Assembly (NCBI GenBank): GCA_964448285.1
Contig: CAYUWG010000004.1
Location: 36,837-100,836 of the forward strand
Length of the DNA: 64,000 bases
DNA from: CAYUWG01 sp964448285
Lineage (GTDB): Bacteria; Bacteroidota; Ignavibacteria; SZUA-365
Reading direction: 5' to 3'
Shown: positions 54,853 to 63,265 of the stretch, one piece after another
Numbering within the stretch: the stretch's first letter is position 1
Layout of the letters: each line of letters begins with the position of its first letter
Made by a program: the position numbers and the translations under genes
The notes under the pieces: generated by a model
Database searches by the model: none
Told to the model about the DNA's origin: nothing
Seen by the model: the letters and a program-made list of their open reading frames with translations, nothing else

Positions 54853-56584
54853 TGTCGTTCCTCCGAAGTGCTGCCGTCGCTTCTTCATCTACTGTGTATG
54901 TCTCCGGATCGATCACCACACCGTAGTCGTTTCGCGCGACATCGAAAGAAAGGACGCCATTACGCACGTCGCGTAATACACGCTCGACGGGGCGCAATCG
55001 CGGATCGCTAAATCCTCCCCCACCTCCTGCATGCTGATGATAGATCGTTCCCTTCGGGACGCCGGTAAAGAGATCGAGCCCGAGCGGTTTTTTCTCCGAG
55101 CCATCCGGGAATTTCAGCGTGATGGAATTGAGTGATCCTGCTTCACCTCCGTTGAGTCCGAATGCCGGTTCCTCATCGCCATCACCAAAGAGGACAAGCT
55201 GCGTGTTGTCGTTGCCGATTTCGAATATCGTTTCCACACCGAGGCCGCCCCGCCACTGACCGGCGCCCGCAGAGTCACAGAAGTATTCATGCTTCAGAAG
55301 TAGATGCGGTGTTTGCTGTTCGAACATCTCATAGTCCTGATCGAGTAAGCCGCCGGAAGCGTCTATCATCCCGATGTGATCATAGCCATCGACTCCGTGC
55401 ATCGCGCCGGAGCCACCTTTCAAACCCATGAAACAGATATCGACGTACTTGTCATTCTTGCGCGGATCGATGCCTGTAGTGAGCGAACAGAGCAGGTGAT
55501 TCCATCCGGCTGTGATGCGATCCGGAATGACGTTTTGAAGCGCGCGTGAAATTGCGTCGGCGTTGTTCGGGCAGAGGTGGTTGCCGTATGTCGTCGCCGC
55601 GGGATAGGATGCATTGAGAATCGTTCCCTCGGGAATGATGATCTCGATCGGTTCAACCATTCCCTGATTATGCGGAATATCGGGATTCACCATTTGGAGA
55701 AACGTCAGAACCGTCGCAGAAGCGCTCGATGTATAGGTTCCGTTGACGAACGCATTCGTTTGCGCGTCAGTCCCGGTGTAATCGAAGCGAATGCGATCGT
55801 CGCTCACGGTGATCTCGACACGGATCGTGTAGCGCTTACCGACGTTCCTGCCATCGTAATACACGAGTGATTCGCCGTGATAAACACCGTTCGGAATTGC
55901 AGCAATTTCCGCTTCCATCATTTTGCGCGTCGCGTCGAAGAGTGCGCGCTTGTGTGTCTCGTATCGTTCAACGCCGTATTTCTCAAGGAGCTTGACCATG
56001 CGCCGTTCACCGACGATGCACGAACCGATTTCTGCACGCATGTCTTCTTCCACCATCGGAAACCGAATGTTCGCGAAGATCATCTCCCATACGTCCTTGC
56101 GAAGCTTTCCTTTCTCGTAGACTTTCACGGGTGGAATGCGCAACGCCTCCTGCCAGACTTCCGTCGCATTCGGATTATAGCCGCCTGCGACCGCGCCGCC
56201 GATGTCCGCCTGGTGTCCCTTGCAGGCTGACCATGCGACGAGCTTGTCTTCGAAGAAGATCGGCTTATAGACCGCAACGTCGTTGTTCTGATTACCCATG
56301 CTGAAAACGTCATTATGGAAAATCACGTCGCCGGGGTGGATGTCGTCACCGAAGTAGTTGATAATGTATTTGCAGACGGGGCCGAGCGAGAACGAGAGGA
56401 TCGGGAGGTTCTCAGTCTGTTCGAGCATGTTTCCTCCTGCATCGTAGAGACCCGTGACGAAGTCCTTCGCTTCGCAAAGGATCGGTGAGCGCGTCGTCTT
56501 TTGCAGCGATATGCTCATCTCACTCGTGATCGATTTGAATGCACGCGCAAAGACGGAGAGAAGAATCGGATCGACGTTGCTCAT
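54845..56584 (-). CDS. Hydantoinase B/oxoprolinase family subunit
   Basis: The 579-aa HyuB-type subunit. It works with HyuA in ATP-dependent hydrolases (5-oxoprolinase, N-methylhydantoinase) and carboxylases (acetone and acetophenone carboxylase). The family core GDVIFHNDVFSMGNQNNDV is at about 85-103 with the metal-site segment ACKGHQADIGG at 120-130, followed by a glycine-rich C-terminus (HQHAGGGGGFSDPRLR). No biotin or third carboxylase subunit is present. Overlaps hyuA by 4 bp, so the two subunits are made together. Confidence 0.92.
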   Translation of the reverse strand: MSNVDPILLSVFARAFKSITSEMSISLQKTTRSPILCEAKDFVTGLYDAGGNMLEQTENLPILSFSLGPVCKYIINYFGDDIHPGDVIFHNDVFSMGNQNNDVAVYKPIFFEDKLVAWSACKGHQADIGGAVAGGYNPNATEVWQEALRIPPVKVYEKGKLRKDVWEMIFANIRFPMVEEDMRAEIGSCIVGERRMVKLLEKYGVERYETHKRALFDATRKMMEAEIAAIPNGVYHGESLVYYDGRNVGKRYTIRVEITVSDDRIRFDYTGTDAQTNAFVNGTYTSSASATVLTFLQMVNPDIPHNQGMVEPIEIIIPEGTILNASYPAATTYGNHLCPNNADAISRALQNVIPDRITAGWNHLLCSLTTGIDPRKNDKYVDICFMGLKGGSGAMHGVDGYDHIGMIDASGGLLDQDYEMFEQQTPHLLLKHEYFCDSAGAGQWRGGLGVETIFEIGNDNTQLVLFGDGDEEPAFGLNGGEAGSLNSITLKFPDGSEKKPLGLDLFTGVPKGTIYHQHAGGGGGFSDPRLRPVERVLRDVRNGVLSFDVARNDYGVVIDPETYTVDEEATAALRRNDNG

Positions 56585-58704
56585 GAAATCGACTCCTGGA
56601 GTTTCGCGTGTTTCGCAATCCGAGCAAGATGTTCATGTCCTTTTTGATAGATGACGAACGAACCGTATTTGTCGCAGACGGAATCGTATGAACCGCTCAC
56701 GAAGATCGTCGTGTTCACCTGCTCGATGATTGCCGGACCGTGAATGCGATTTCCGAACTGTGTCGAATGCCCGTCATACACGGGAATGGTGAGAAATGCA
56801 TTCTCCTCCGGAATGAACACTGCACGCTCGGTTTTGAGTGCGTTGCTCGCGTCCTCGCCTGCGTATTCTTCTTCACGATAGGCTGGCTTTTCCGTAACGC
56901 CGACAGCTCTCACACGGATGTTGATCAACTCGATCGGAGTGTTTTCCGCTTCAAGTGAATATCCGAACATCCTGTTATGCTCGATATGGAAAGGAGCCAT
57001 GATGGCGGAAAGATCGCGTCGCCGGATTGTGTCGATCGGCACGTCGAAAGAGACTTCGTGATACTGCTTCACGTAACGGCAGTCCAACTTCAACTGGAAG
57101 CGCCTGCGATCCTCTTCGATCTTTTCTTCAGCGAGAATACTCCGTCCATCGCTGAGCATCTCATCGATGATCGTACTGAGTCGCTCCCAGTCGAGTTTGT
57201 TCAACGGTGTAACGAATGACCGAACGAAATCATGCTGCAGATCGCTCATGAGCATCCCGGCTGCGCAGAAGATCGACGATTCGCGAGGAACGATGAACAT
57301 GGGGATTTCGAGTTCGTGACAGATCATGCATGAGTGAATCGGTCCGGCACCGCCTGCGACTACCATCGGAAACTCACGTGGATCGTACCCTCGCTTGATC
57401 GTGATCTCGCGAACGCCTTGCGCCATGTTGGTATTGATGACGCGATACATACCTGCCGCCGTTTCTTCGACTGAGAGTTTCAAGAGCTTCGCGATGCTTT
57501 CGATCGCACTCCTCGCTGACTCAACCTCGAGTTTCATTTTCCCGCCGGCAAAGAATTCCGGATCGAGATAGCCGAGAACGAGATCGGCGTCTGTGCACGT
57601 CGGGAGGATTCCACCTCGACCATAACAAGCGGGACCGGGTGATGCGCCTGCACTCTGCGGACCCATTCGCAGCAATCCTCCTTCATCGATCCATCCGATG
57701 CTGCCTCCGCCGGCGCCGATCGTAACGATGCCCAGCATGGGAAGTGCGATGCGATAGCGATTGATCTCCCCTTCCGTTTCCACGATGGGCGAACCATCGA
57801 GCACGAGCGCCGCATCGAAGCTCGTCCCTCCCATATCGACGGTTACGCAGCTTTCGTGTCCGTGTGCGCGAACGTATTCAAGTCCGGCGCCGGGACCCGC
57901 GGCGGGACCGGAGAGTAACGTCATCGATGCATGTCGCCGAGCGACTTCCGGCGAAACGACTCCACCGTTCGACTGCATGATCAGTAGCACACCGCGGAAT
58001 CCAATCGCATGAAGGCGCGATTGAAGGCTTGCGATATACGAATCGAGAATCGGTCCGACATAGGAGTTCAGCACGGTCGTGCTAACACGGTCGTAAAAAC
58101 GTACCGACGGCAGTAACTCGGATGACACCGTGAGATACGCATCCGGCATTTCCTTGCGAACGATTTCCGCCGCGCGTTCTTCGTGTTGTGCATTCGCAAA
58201 AGAATTCATGAAACAGATTGCGACCGCATCGATCGCTTCTCTCCTGAAAAGTCGGATTGCCGAAAGAACATCATCCTCATCTAACGGATGGATTTCTTCG
58301 CCGCAATAATCCAACCGTCCCTTCACACCGATGCGCAGATAGCGTTCGACAAGAGGCGGGACGTTCGTGTAGCGATTGTTGTACTGTTCCTCGCGGATCC
58401 CGCGCCTCATTTCCAAAGCATCCCGCACTCCGGCAGTCGTGACGAGGCCGGTCTTCGCACCGGACATCGTCAGTGTCGCATTCGTCGTGACTGTGGTTCC
58501 ATGCACGATCGTAGCGATCGTAGGCGCGAAATCTTCCAGCGAAAGATTTCTGCTCACTGCGATTTCGTTCAAACCATTGAGAAGTCCGATTGACGGGTCT
58601 CCGGGTGTGGAGAGCACTTTGTAAATGCGCGGCTCTTCTCCATCGGCTGTGAGAAGAAAGTCCGTGAACGTTCCGCCAACGTCGATTCCAATCTTCAATG
58701 CCAT
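56581..58704 (-). CDS. Hydantoinase A/oxoprolinase family subunit
   Basis: The 707-aa ATP-binding HyuA-type subunit with an actin/hexokinase-like fold. Phosphate-1 motif IDVGGTFTDFLL is at 7-18, VHGTTVTTNATL at 67-78 and the second phosphate motif VDMGGTSFDAALV near 290-302. A C-terminal domain starts near residue 520. The substrate could be a cyclic amide or a ketone/enol to be carboxylated; the thiolase, DUF35 and oxidoreductase neighbours favour a CoA-linked carbon pathway (inference). Overlaps iorB by 10 bp. Confidence 0.93.
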   Translation of the reverse strand: MALKIGIDVGGTFTDFLLTADGEEPRIYKVLSTPGDPSIGLLNGLNEIAVSRNLSLEDFAPTIATIVHGTTVTTNATLTMSGAKTGLVTTAGVRDALEMRRGIREEQYNNRYTNVPPLVERYLRIGVKGRLDYCGEEIHPLDEDDVLSAIRLFRREAIDAVAICFMNSFANAQHEERAAEIVRKEMPDAYLTVSSELLPSVRFYDRVSTTVLNSYVGPILDSYIASLQSRLHAIGFRGVLLIMQSNGGVVSPEVARRHASMTLLSGPAAGPGAGLEYVRAHGHESCVTVDMGGTSFDAALVLDGSPIVETEGEINRYRIALPMLGIVTIGAGGGSIGWIDEGGLLRMGPQSAGASPGPACYGRGGILPTCTDADLVLGYLDPEFFAGGKMKLEVESARSAIESIAKLLKLSVEETAAGMYRVINTNMAQGVREITIKRGYDPREFPMVVAGGAGPIHSCMICHELEIPMFIVPRESSIFCAAGMLMSDLQHDFVRSFVTPLNKLDWERLSTIIDEMLSDGRSILAEEKIEEDRRRFQLKLDCRYVKQYHEVSFDVPIDTIRRRDLSAIMAPFHIEHNRMFGYSLEAENTPIELINIRVRAVGVTEKPAYREEEYAGEDASNALKTERAVFIPEENAFLTIPVYDGHSTQFGNRIHGPAIIEQVNTTIFVSGSYDSVCDKYGSFVIYQKGHEHLARIAKHAKLQESIS

Positions 58705-59357
58705 GATGCTGCCTCCGTGATGTGCAGCTTTGCCCCGATATCCACGCCGATGCGAAACGTTTTATTGTTCGCTTCAGCAATATGGGGCGGGGCTTTGTCC
58801 TTGACGTATTGCAGAAAGTCCTCAGGCGTATAGGACAATAAGCCTGATCCGAAAACGCAACCGAGCATGATGATGTTGACCGACTTGACCGCACCGGCTT
58901 TCTCGGCGAGTTCCGTTGCCGGCACGATGAAAACATTCTGCGTTACGGCAGTGACGCTGTTTTGAAGTGCTTCCAACTCAGGATACTTGCCATCGCCTTT
59001 CTTCAGGACGAATTGCTGTGAGAGGACGAATGGAACGACGGAAGCGGTGTTCATGATGACGACGGTGTTGTTCGAAATGAATGGAAGCGCACGTACGGTT
59101 TCCACCGGTTCGAAACCGATGACGATGTCGGCACCACCGATTGGAATGATCGGACTGTTTCCGCAATCGATCAACACCGACGATTGCACGGCGCCGCCTC
59201 GCTGGGCCATGCCATGCAGTTGTCCGCTTACAACCTGATGATCGCGATCGACGAAGAACTCACTGAGGAGCTTGGCCGCTGTGATAACGCCCTGGCCGCC
59301 TGTTCCCGCCAGGAGAATTCTTTTACCGGGCATAGGAAAATTGTCATGCATCGACAT
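58695..59357 (-). CDS. iorB: Indolepyruvate ferredoxin oxidoreductase beta subunit (2-oxoacid oxidoreductase gamma domain)
   Basis: The 220-aa small subunit of a 2-oxoacid:ferredoxin oxidoreductase, corresponding to the gamma domain that contacts CoA. The signature GTGGQGVITAAKLL lies at residues 18-31, with QVVSGQLHGMAQRGGAVQSSVLI near 36-58. It pairs with iorA, whose gene end it overlaps by 14 bp. Together they convert an aryl pyruvate to an aryl-acetyl-CoA, CO2 and reduced ferredoxin. Confidence 0.92.
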   Translation of the reverse strand: MSMHDNFPMPGKRILLAGTGGQGVITAAKLLSEFFVDRDHQVVSGQLHGMAQRGGAVQSSVLIDCGNSPIIPIGGADIVIGFEPVETVRALPFISNNTVVIMNTASVVPFVLSQQFVLKKGDGKYPELEALQNSVTAVTQNVFIVPATELAEKAGAVKSVNIIMLGCVFGSGLLSYTPEDFLQYVKDKAPPHIAEANNKTFRIGVDIGAKLHITEAASWH

Positions 59358-61227
59358 GTGCGGTCACCTGTGAAATCGCATCGTGATTGCAAACCTGTGC
59401 GCACAGATCGCAACCGTCGCACAACGTGGGATCGATGATGTAATCTCCATCCTCGATGTAAATGGCGGGGCATCCCAACACGCGCACGCAGAGAGAGCAG
59501 CCGTTGCACACCGACATGTCGATCACATAGGGCAGCCGCTTTCCCTCCGGATTGATTTTGTTTTCATACACGACGCAAGGCGAATTGCAGATGATGACAT
59601 TGACGCCATCACCCTTCTTCGCTTTCTTCATCGCATCGAGCGTGGCTTCTTCATCGAAAGGATCGACGGAGTAGATTTCTTTCACGCCAAGACCGAGCAC
59701 GGCAGTCTTGATCGAGATTCCCATGGGATTGTGTCCGTTCGATGAGAAGACGCCACAGCCATCTTCACGCATCGCAACGGTCGGTTGAAAGCCTGTCATT
59801 GCCGTGACGTAGTTGTTCAGGATGAAGACGGTGACCTTGTCTTTCGCCTGAACGGCGTTCGCCAAAGCGGGAAGACCGCTGTGAAAGAACGTCGAATCGC
59901 CGATGAATGCGAGCGTGCGTTCGCCAGTCGTTCGTGCAATACCGCTTGCCTGGCTGATACTCGCCCCCATGCACAACAACACGTCGCAACAGTCAAGGGG
60001 TTCGCCATAACCGAGCGTGTAGCATCCGATGTCGTTGACATAGACGGTCTTCTTTCCAAAGATGCGCTTCGCCAAATAATACGTCGTTCGATGGGGACAT
60101 CCGGGGCAAAGCACGGGAGGCCGCTCCGGCAAATCGGGAACGACGACGACTGGCTTCGGTTTTTCGTCCAAGTTGAGATAACGGCGAATGCCTTTCTCGA
60201 CGATGTCGGGAGTGTATTCGAATTCCAAAGGAAAGTGGTCGGTCTCTTTTCCCATGATTGGAATCAGTCGGCCGGCGCGAAACGCCGCAAGAGCGACAAG
60301 CTCTTCCACATAGGGAGTGAGTTCTTCGACGACCAATACAGAATCGACAGAGAGAAGAAAGTCCTGAAGGATCGTTGACGGTACCGGGTATGCGCCGATC
60401 TTGAGAACGCTTACTGTTTCCTGCAGTCGAAGCTGATTGACGAGTGACTCGACGTAGGTGAACGCGACGCCGCTCGCGACGATACCCGCACGGCCGGTTC
60501 CCATCCGGGGAAAGAACTCCGACTCTGCGAGGAGTTTTTCCGCGAGCGCGAAATGCTCGATCAACTCCTTTCTCATTCGGCGTGCATTTCCCGGGATGGG
60601 AACATAGCGCGGGGGATTCTTCACGAACTTCACTTCGTTCTTCACTTCCGGCAACGAATCGAATTCCACCATCGAACTCGTGTGACACACGCGAGTCGTC
60701 GGTCGCATGATGACGGGCAAGCGTGTTTGCTCGGAAAAACCGAACGCATATTTCGTCATGCGACGGGCATCCTCAGCGGTCGAAGGGTCGAATACCGGAT
60801 AGTACAGATACTTGCACAGATGGCGTTGGTCTTGCTCGTTCGAACTCGTGATCGCCGACGGATCACCCGCCGAGACGATCACCATTCCGCCTTCGACGCC
60901 GATGTACGGCATTGTCGCAAGAGGGTCAGCCGCATAACTCAACCCGACGTGCTTCATTCCGCACATCGAACGTGCACCCGTGAGACTTGCCGCATATGCA
61001 ATCTCGACGGCGATTTTCTCGTTCACGGAATATTCGAACAGGATGCCGGCTTTCTTGTGGATGCGTGCGAAGAGATCGCCAACTTCGGACGAAGGAGTGC
61101 CGGGATAGCAGGAAAAGAATTGAACGCCTGCTTCCAGTGCGCCGCGCACGATTGCGTGGTTTCCTAAGAGAATGGATTTCGCACCGGGAGTGTTCGAAAG
61201 GATTTCGTGTGAAGAAGAAGCGCTCAT
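59344..61227 (-). CDS. iorA: Indolepyruvate ferredoxin oxidoreductase alpha subunit
   Basis: The 627-aa thiamine-diphosphate and Fe-S subunit. An N-terminal pyrimidine-binding domain (AGVQFFSCYPGTPSSEV near 33-49) precedes a middle domain and the ThDP domain, with CPGCPH at 374-379 and GDSTFFHSG at 443-451. Two ferredoxin-like 4Fe-4S motifs follow, C574/C577/C580/C586 and C603/C606/C609/C613. The presence of ferredoxin-linked oxidoreductase beside superoxide dismutase elsewhere in the window suggests facultative or microaerobic life. The start ATG is preceded by AGG 5 nt away. Confidence 0.95.
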   Translation of the reverse strand: MSASSSHEILSNTPGAKSILLGNHAIVRGALEAGVQFFSCYPGTPSSEVGDLFARIHKKAGILFEYSVNEKIAVEIAYAASLTGARSMCGMKHVGLSYAADPLATMPYIGVEGGMVIVSAGDPSAITSSNEQDQRHLCKYLYYPVFDPSTAEDARRMTKYAFGFSEQTRLPVIMRPTTRVCHTSSMVEFDSLPEVKNEVKFVKNPPRYVPIPGNARRMRKELIEHFALAEKLLAESEFFPRMGTGRAGIVASGVAFTYVESLVNQLRLQETVSVLKIGAYPVPSTILQDFLLSVDSVLVVEELTPYVEELVALAAFRAGRLIPIMGKETDHFPLEFEYTPDIVEKGIRRYLNLDEKPKPVVVVPDLPERPPVLCPGCPHRTTYYLAKRIFGKKTVYVNDIGCYTLGYGEPLDCCDVLLCMGASISQASGIARTTGERTLAFIGDSTFFHSGLPALANAVQAKDKVTVFILNNYVTAMTGFQPTVAMREDGCGVFSSNGHNPMGISIKTAVLGLGVKEIYSVDPFDEEATLDAMKKAKKGDGVNVIICNSPCVVYENKINPEGKRLPYVIDMSVCNGCSLCVRVLGCPAIYIEDGDYIIDPTLCDGCDLCAQVCNHDAISQVTAHVDA

Positions 61228-61283
61228 GAGTACCTGTGTCGTTTTCCTGTAAGCTTGCGAAACGGTCTGTTACCCACAGTCAT

Positions 61284-62651
61284 CTACGCCGGTTGAAGCG
61301 CTCCGATTTGCTCTATACCGGCATGGAGTTCCTCGTCGGTGAGATAGTGATCGATGAGTTTGCCGTTGTAGTAATCTTCGTATGCACTCATATCGAAATA
61401 GCCGTGACCGCAAAGGTTGAAGAGAATGGTCTTCGACTGACCCTCTTCGCGCGCTTTGTTCGCTTCGCGTACGACCTGTGCAATGCCGTGCGTCGCCTCA
61501 GGTGCCGGCAGGATTCCCTCCGTGCGTGCGAACTTGACGCCCGCATCGAAGCACTCCAATTGCTGGATTGCCGTCGCTTCGATCAACTTGTCCTTGAGCA
61601 ATTGACTGACGATCACACCCGCGCCGTGATAGCGCAATCCCCCCGCGTGAATCGGCGCCGGGACGAACGTATGTCCGAGCGTGTACATCGGCAGGAGCGG
61701 CGTCATCCCGATCGTGTCGCCGAAGTCGTAGAGGAACTCGCCCTTCGTCAGCTTCGGACACGATGCCGGTTCGACGGCAACACAGCGAATATTCCTTCCT
61801 TCGGTGAGTTTGTAGCGAAGGAATGGAAATGAAATGCCGGCAAAGTTCGAACCGCCGCCGAACGGCGCAATGACGATATCCGGAAAATCACCGGCCATCT
61901 CCATTTGCTTCACGGCTTCAAGTCCGAGCACTGTCTGATGCATGAGTACGTGATTGAGTACACTTCCGAGAGAATACTTTTTATTCTCGTCCATCGCAGC
62001 GCGCTCGACCGCTTCCGAAATCGCGATGCCTAAACTTCCCGGTGAATCCGGCGACTCCGAGAGAATCTTTCGACCCGCTTCCGTTCTATCGCTCGGTGAT
62101 GCGAGTACTTCGGCGCCCCACGTATTCATGAGCAGCTTCCTGTACGGTTTCTGGTTGAAGCTGATCTTCACCATATAGACTTCGAGTTCAAGCCCGAAGT
62201 GATTACATGCGAAACTCAATGCGCTTCCCCACTGTCCGGCGCCTGTTTCCGTCGTCAGGCACTTCACGTTTTCCATCTTGTTGTAATACGCCTGCGGAAC
62301 GGCGGTATTCGGTTTATGTGACCCTGCGGGGCTTACACCCTCGTACTTGTAGTAAATCTTCGCGGGCGTGTCGAGGAGCCTTTCAAAGCGACGAGCGCGG
62401 AACAACGGAGTCGGCCTCCAAATCTTGTAGATGTCCCGAACTTCTTCCGGAATATCGATCCAGCGCTCCTGCGAGACTTCCTGCTTGATCAGTTCCATTG
62501 GGAAAAGCGGCGCTAGCATTTCCGGACCTATGGGTTCCTTCGTTCCGGGATGCAACGGCGGCAACGTGGGGTTCGGCATGTCTGCCTGAATGTTGTACCA
62601 CTGTTCAGGAATGTCCTTTTCGGAGAGCAAGATTTTTCCTGTTTGTTCCAT
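61284..62651 (-). CDS. trpB: TrpB-like PLP enzyme (TrpB2 class tryptophan synthase beta chain)
   Basis: A 455-aa member of the TrpB2 group, which makes tryptophan from indole and serine and often lacks a TrpA partner. The PLP lysine is K113 in GVSPAGSHKPNTA, and the phosphate loop is APFGGGSNFAGI near 256-267. The extended N-terminus (WYNIQADMPNP..) is typical of TrpB2. AAGGAG lies about 7 nt before the start codon. No other tryptophan genes are adjacent. It lies 56 bp upstream of iorA, so indole or indolepyruvate metabolism is a natural link (inference). Confidence 0.92.
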   Translation of the reverse strand: MEQTGKILLSEKDIPEQWYNIQADMPNPTLPPLHPGTKEPIGPEMLAPLFPMELIKQEVSQERWIDIPEEVRDIYKIWRPTPLFRARRFERLLDTPAKIYYKYEGVSPAGSHKPNTAVPQAYYNKMENVKCLTTETGAGQWGSALSFACNHFGLELEVYMVKISFNQKPYRKLLMNTWGAEVLASPSDRTEAGRKILSESPDSPGSLGIAISEAVERAAMDENKKYSLGSVLNHVLMHQTVLGLEAVKQMEMAGDFPDIVIAPFGGGSNFAGISFPFLRYKLTEGRNIRCVAVEPASCPKLTKGEFLYDFGDTIGMTPLLPMYTLGHTFVPAPIHAGGLRYHGAGVIVSQLLKDKLIEATAIQQLECFDAGVKFARTEGILPAPEATHGIAQVVREANKAREEGQSKTILFNLCGHGYFDMSAYEDYYNGKLIDHYLTDEELHAGIEQIGALQPA

Positions 62652-63009
62652 GAGATGACTCCTTAAGTAAATGAAGATTATTGGGGCATGACAAGACTTT
62701 CTCTATTGGTTCCAAGTACGGATGGGAAGCATTTGAGTGTGATGGGATTGATTGACTGACACGTTTGATTTTGGACGAACACCTCGGCAGGATTTCAGGG
62801 AGCAGGATGATTTCACACGAGGAACTCCGTAAATAGCACCATCAGGAGTGAAATCAATCACAAAATGAAATCTTCTTCCATTCAACGCAAGCGTACTTGA
62901 CCAAGAGAAAGAAATTTCTTCGGATCGAAACGCGATCAATCCGATTGAATTCTCCGAATAGCAGTGCTTCGTCTGTCATTCAACTTCAGGATTTGGTTTT
63001 GAACCGTAG
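62652..63009. other. Gene-poor spacer upstream of trpB2
   Basis: Between the trpB2 start and the tRNA-Met terminator, no convincing gene is seen. A 78-codon minus-strand frame at 62703-62939 lacks a ribosome-binding site and similarity I can recognise. A GATTGATT/AATCAATC inverted pair lies about 100 bp apart. The trpB2-ior promoter should be in the 62665-62720 part, but no clean TAnnTTTG match was found there. Confidence 0.5.
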
Positions 63010-63043
63010 TAAAACGAGCGAAGCCCTCGAGCAAGAGGGCTTC
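63010..63043 (-). terminator. Terminator downstream of tRNA-Met
   Basis: A 9-bp perfect stem GAAGCCCTC/GAGGGCTTC (63035-63043 with 63020-63028) with a 6-nt loop. TTTT lies 5 nt past the stem on the minus strand. Confidence 0.6.
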
Positions 63044-63047
63044 TTCG

Positions 63048-63120
63048 TAGCGGGTGACGGACTCGAACCGCCGACCTGTGGATTATGATTCCATCGCTCT
63101 ACCGACTGAGCTAACCCGCC
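63048..63120 (-). tRNA. tRNA-Met (anticodon CAT)
   Basis: A 73-nt cloverleaf. Acceptor GGCGGGT pairs with ACCCGCT with discriminator A. D arm AGCTCAGTCGG, anticodon loop ATCATAA and T arm GGTTCGAGTCC are all present. Anticodon CAT could be elongator Met, initiator Met or a lysidine-modified Ile tRNA. The D-arm and the lack of the initiator-type 1-72 mismatch plus GGG/CCC anticodon stem argue for elongator Met. CCA is not encoded. Confidence 0.92.
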
Positions 63121-63131
63121 ATAGGCAACTG

Positions 63132-63163
63132 CAAATATAGGTTCAGGGCCTTCGCCTCCCAAA
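63132..63163 (-). promoter_or_regulatory. Bacteroidota-type promoter of tRNA-Met
   Basis: TATATTTG (63139-63132) is 11 nt from the tRNA 5' end, and TTTG (63163-63160) lies 20 nt further upstream. It uses the same -7 octamer as the tRNA-Val promoter. Confidence 0.75.
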
Positions 63164-63265
63164 AGAAGCAGGGACGGTAGGACGTGCGTCGTTGAACGGA
63201 GGGACGTGGCTCGAAGCGGGTAGCTGACGGTGTGCGAATCCGTAATCCGTAATCTGAAACCGAGG

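Noticed and set aside
60553..61167. 204-codon frame antisense to iorA
   Set aside because: Arg/His-rich shadow of the real gene with no supporting signal.
62703..62939. 78-codon minus-strand frame upstream of trpB2
   Set aside because: No ribosome-binding site, no recognisable family, and composition unlike neighbouring genes; kept only as part of the spacer description.
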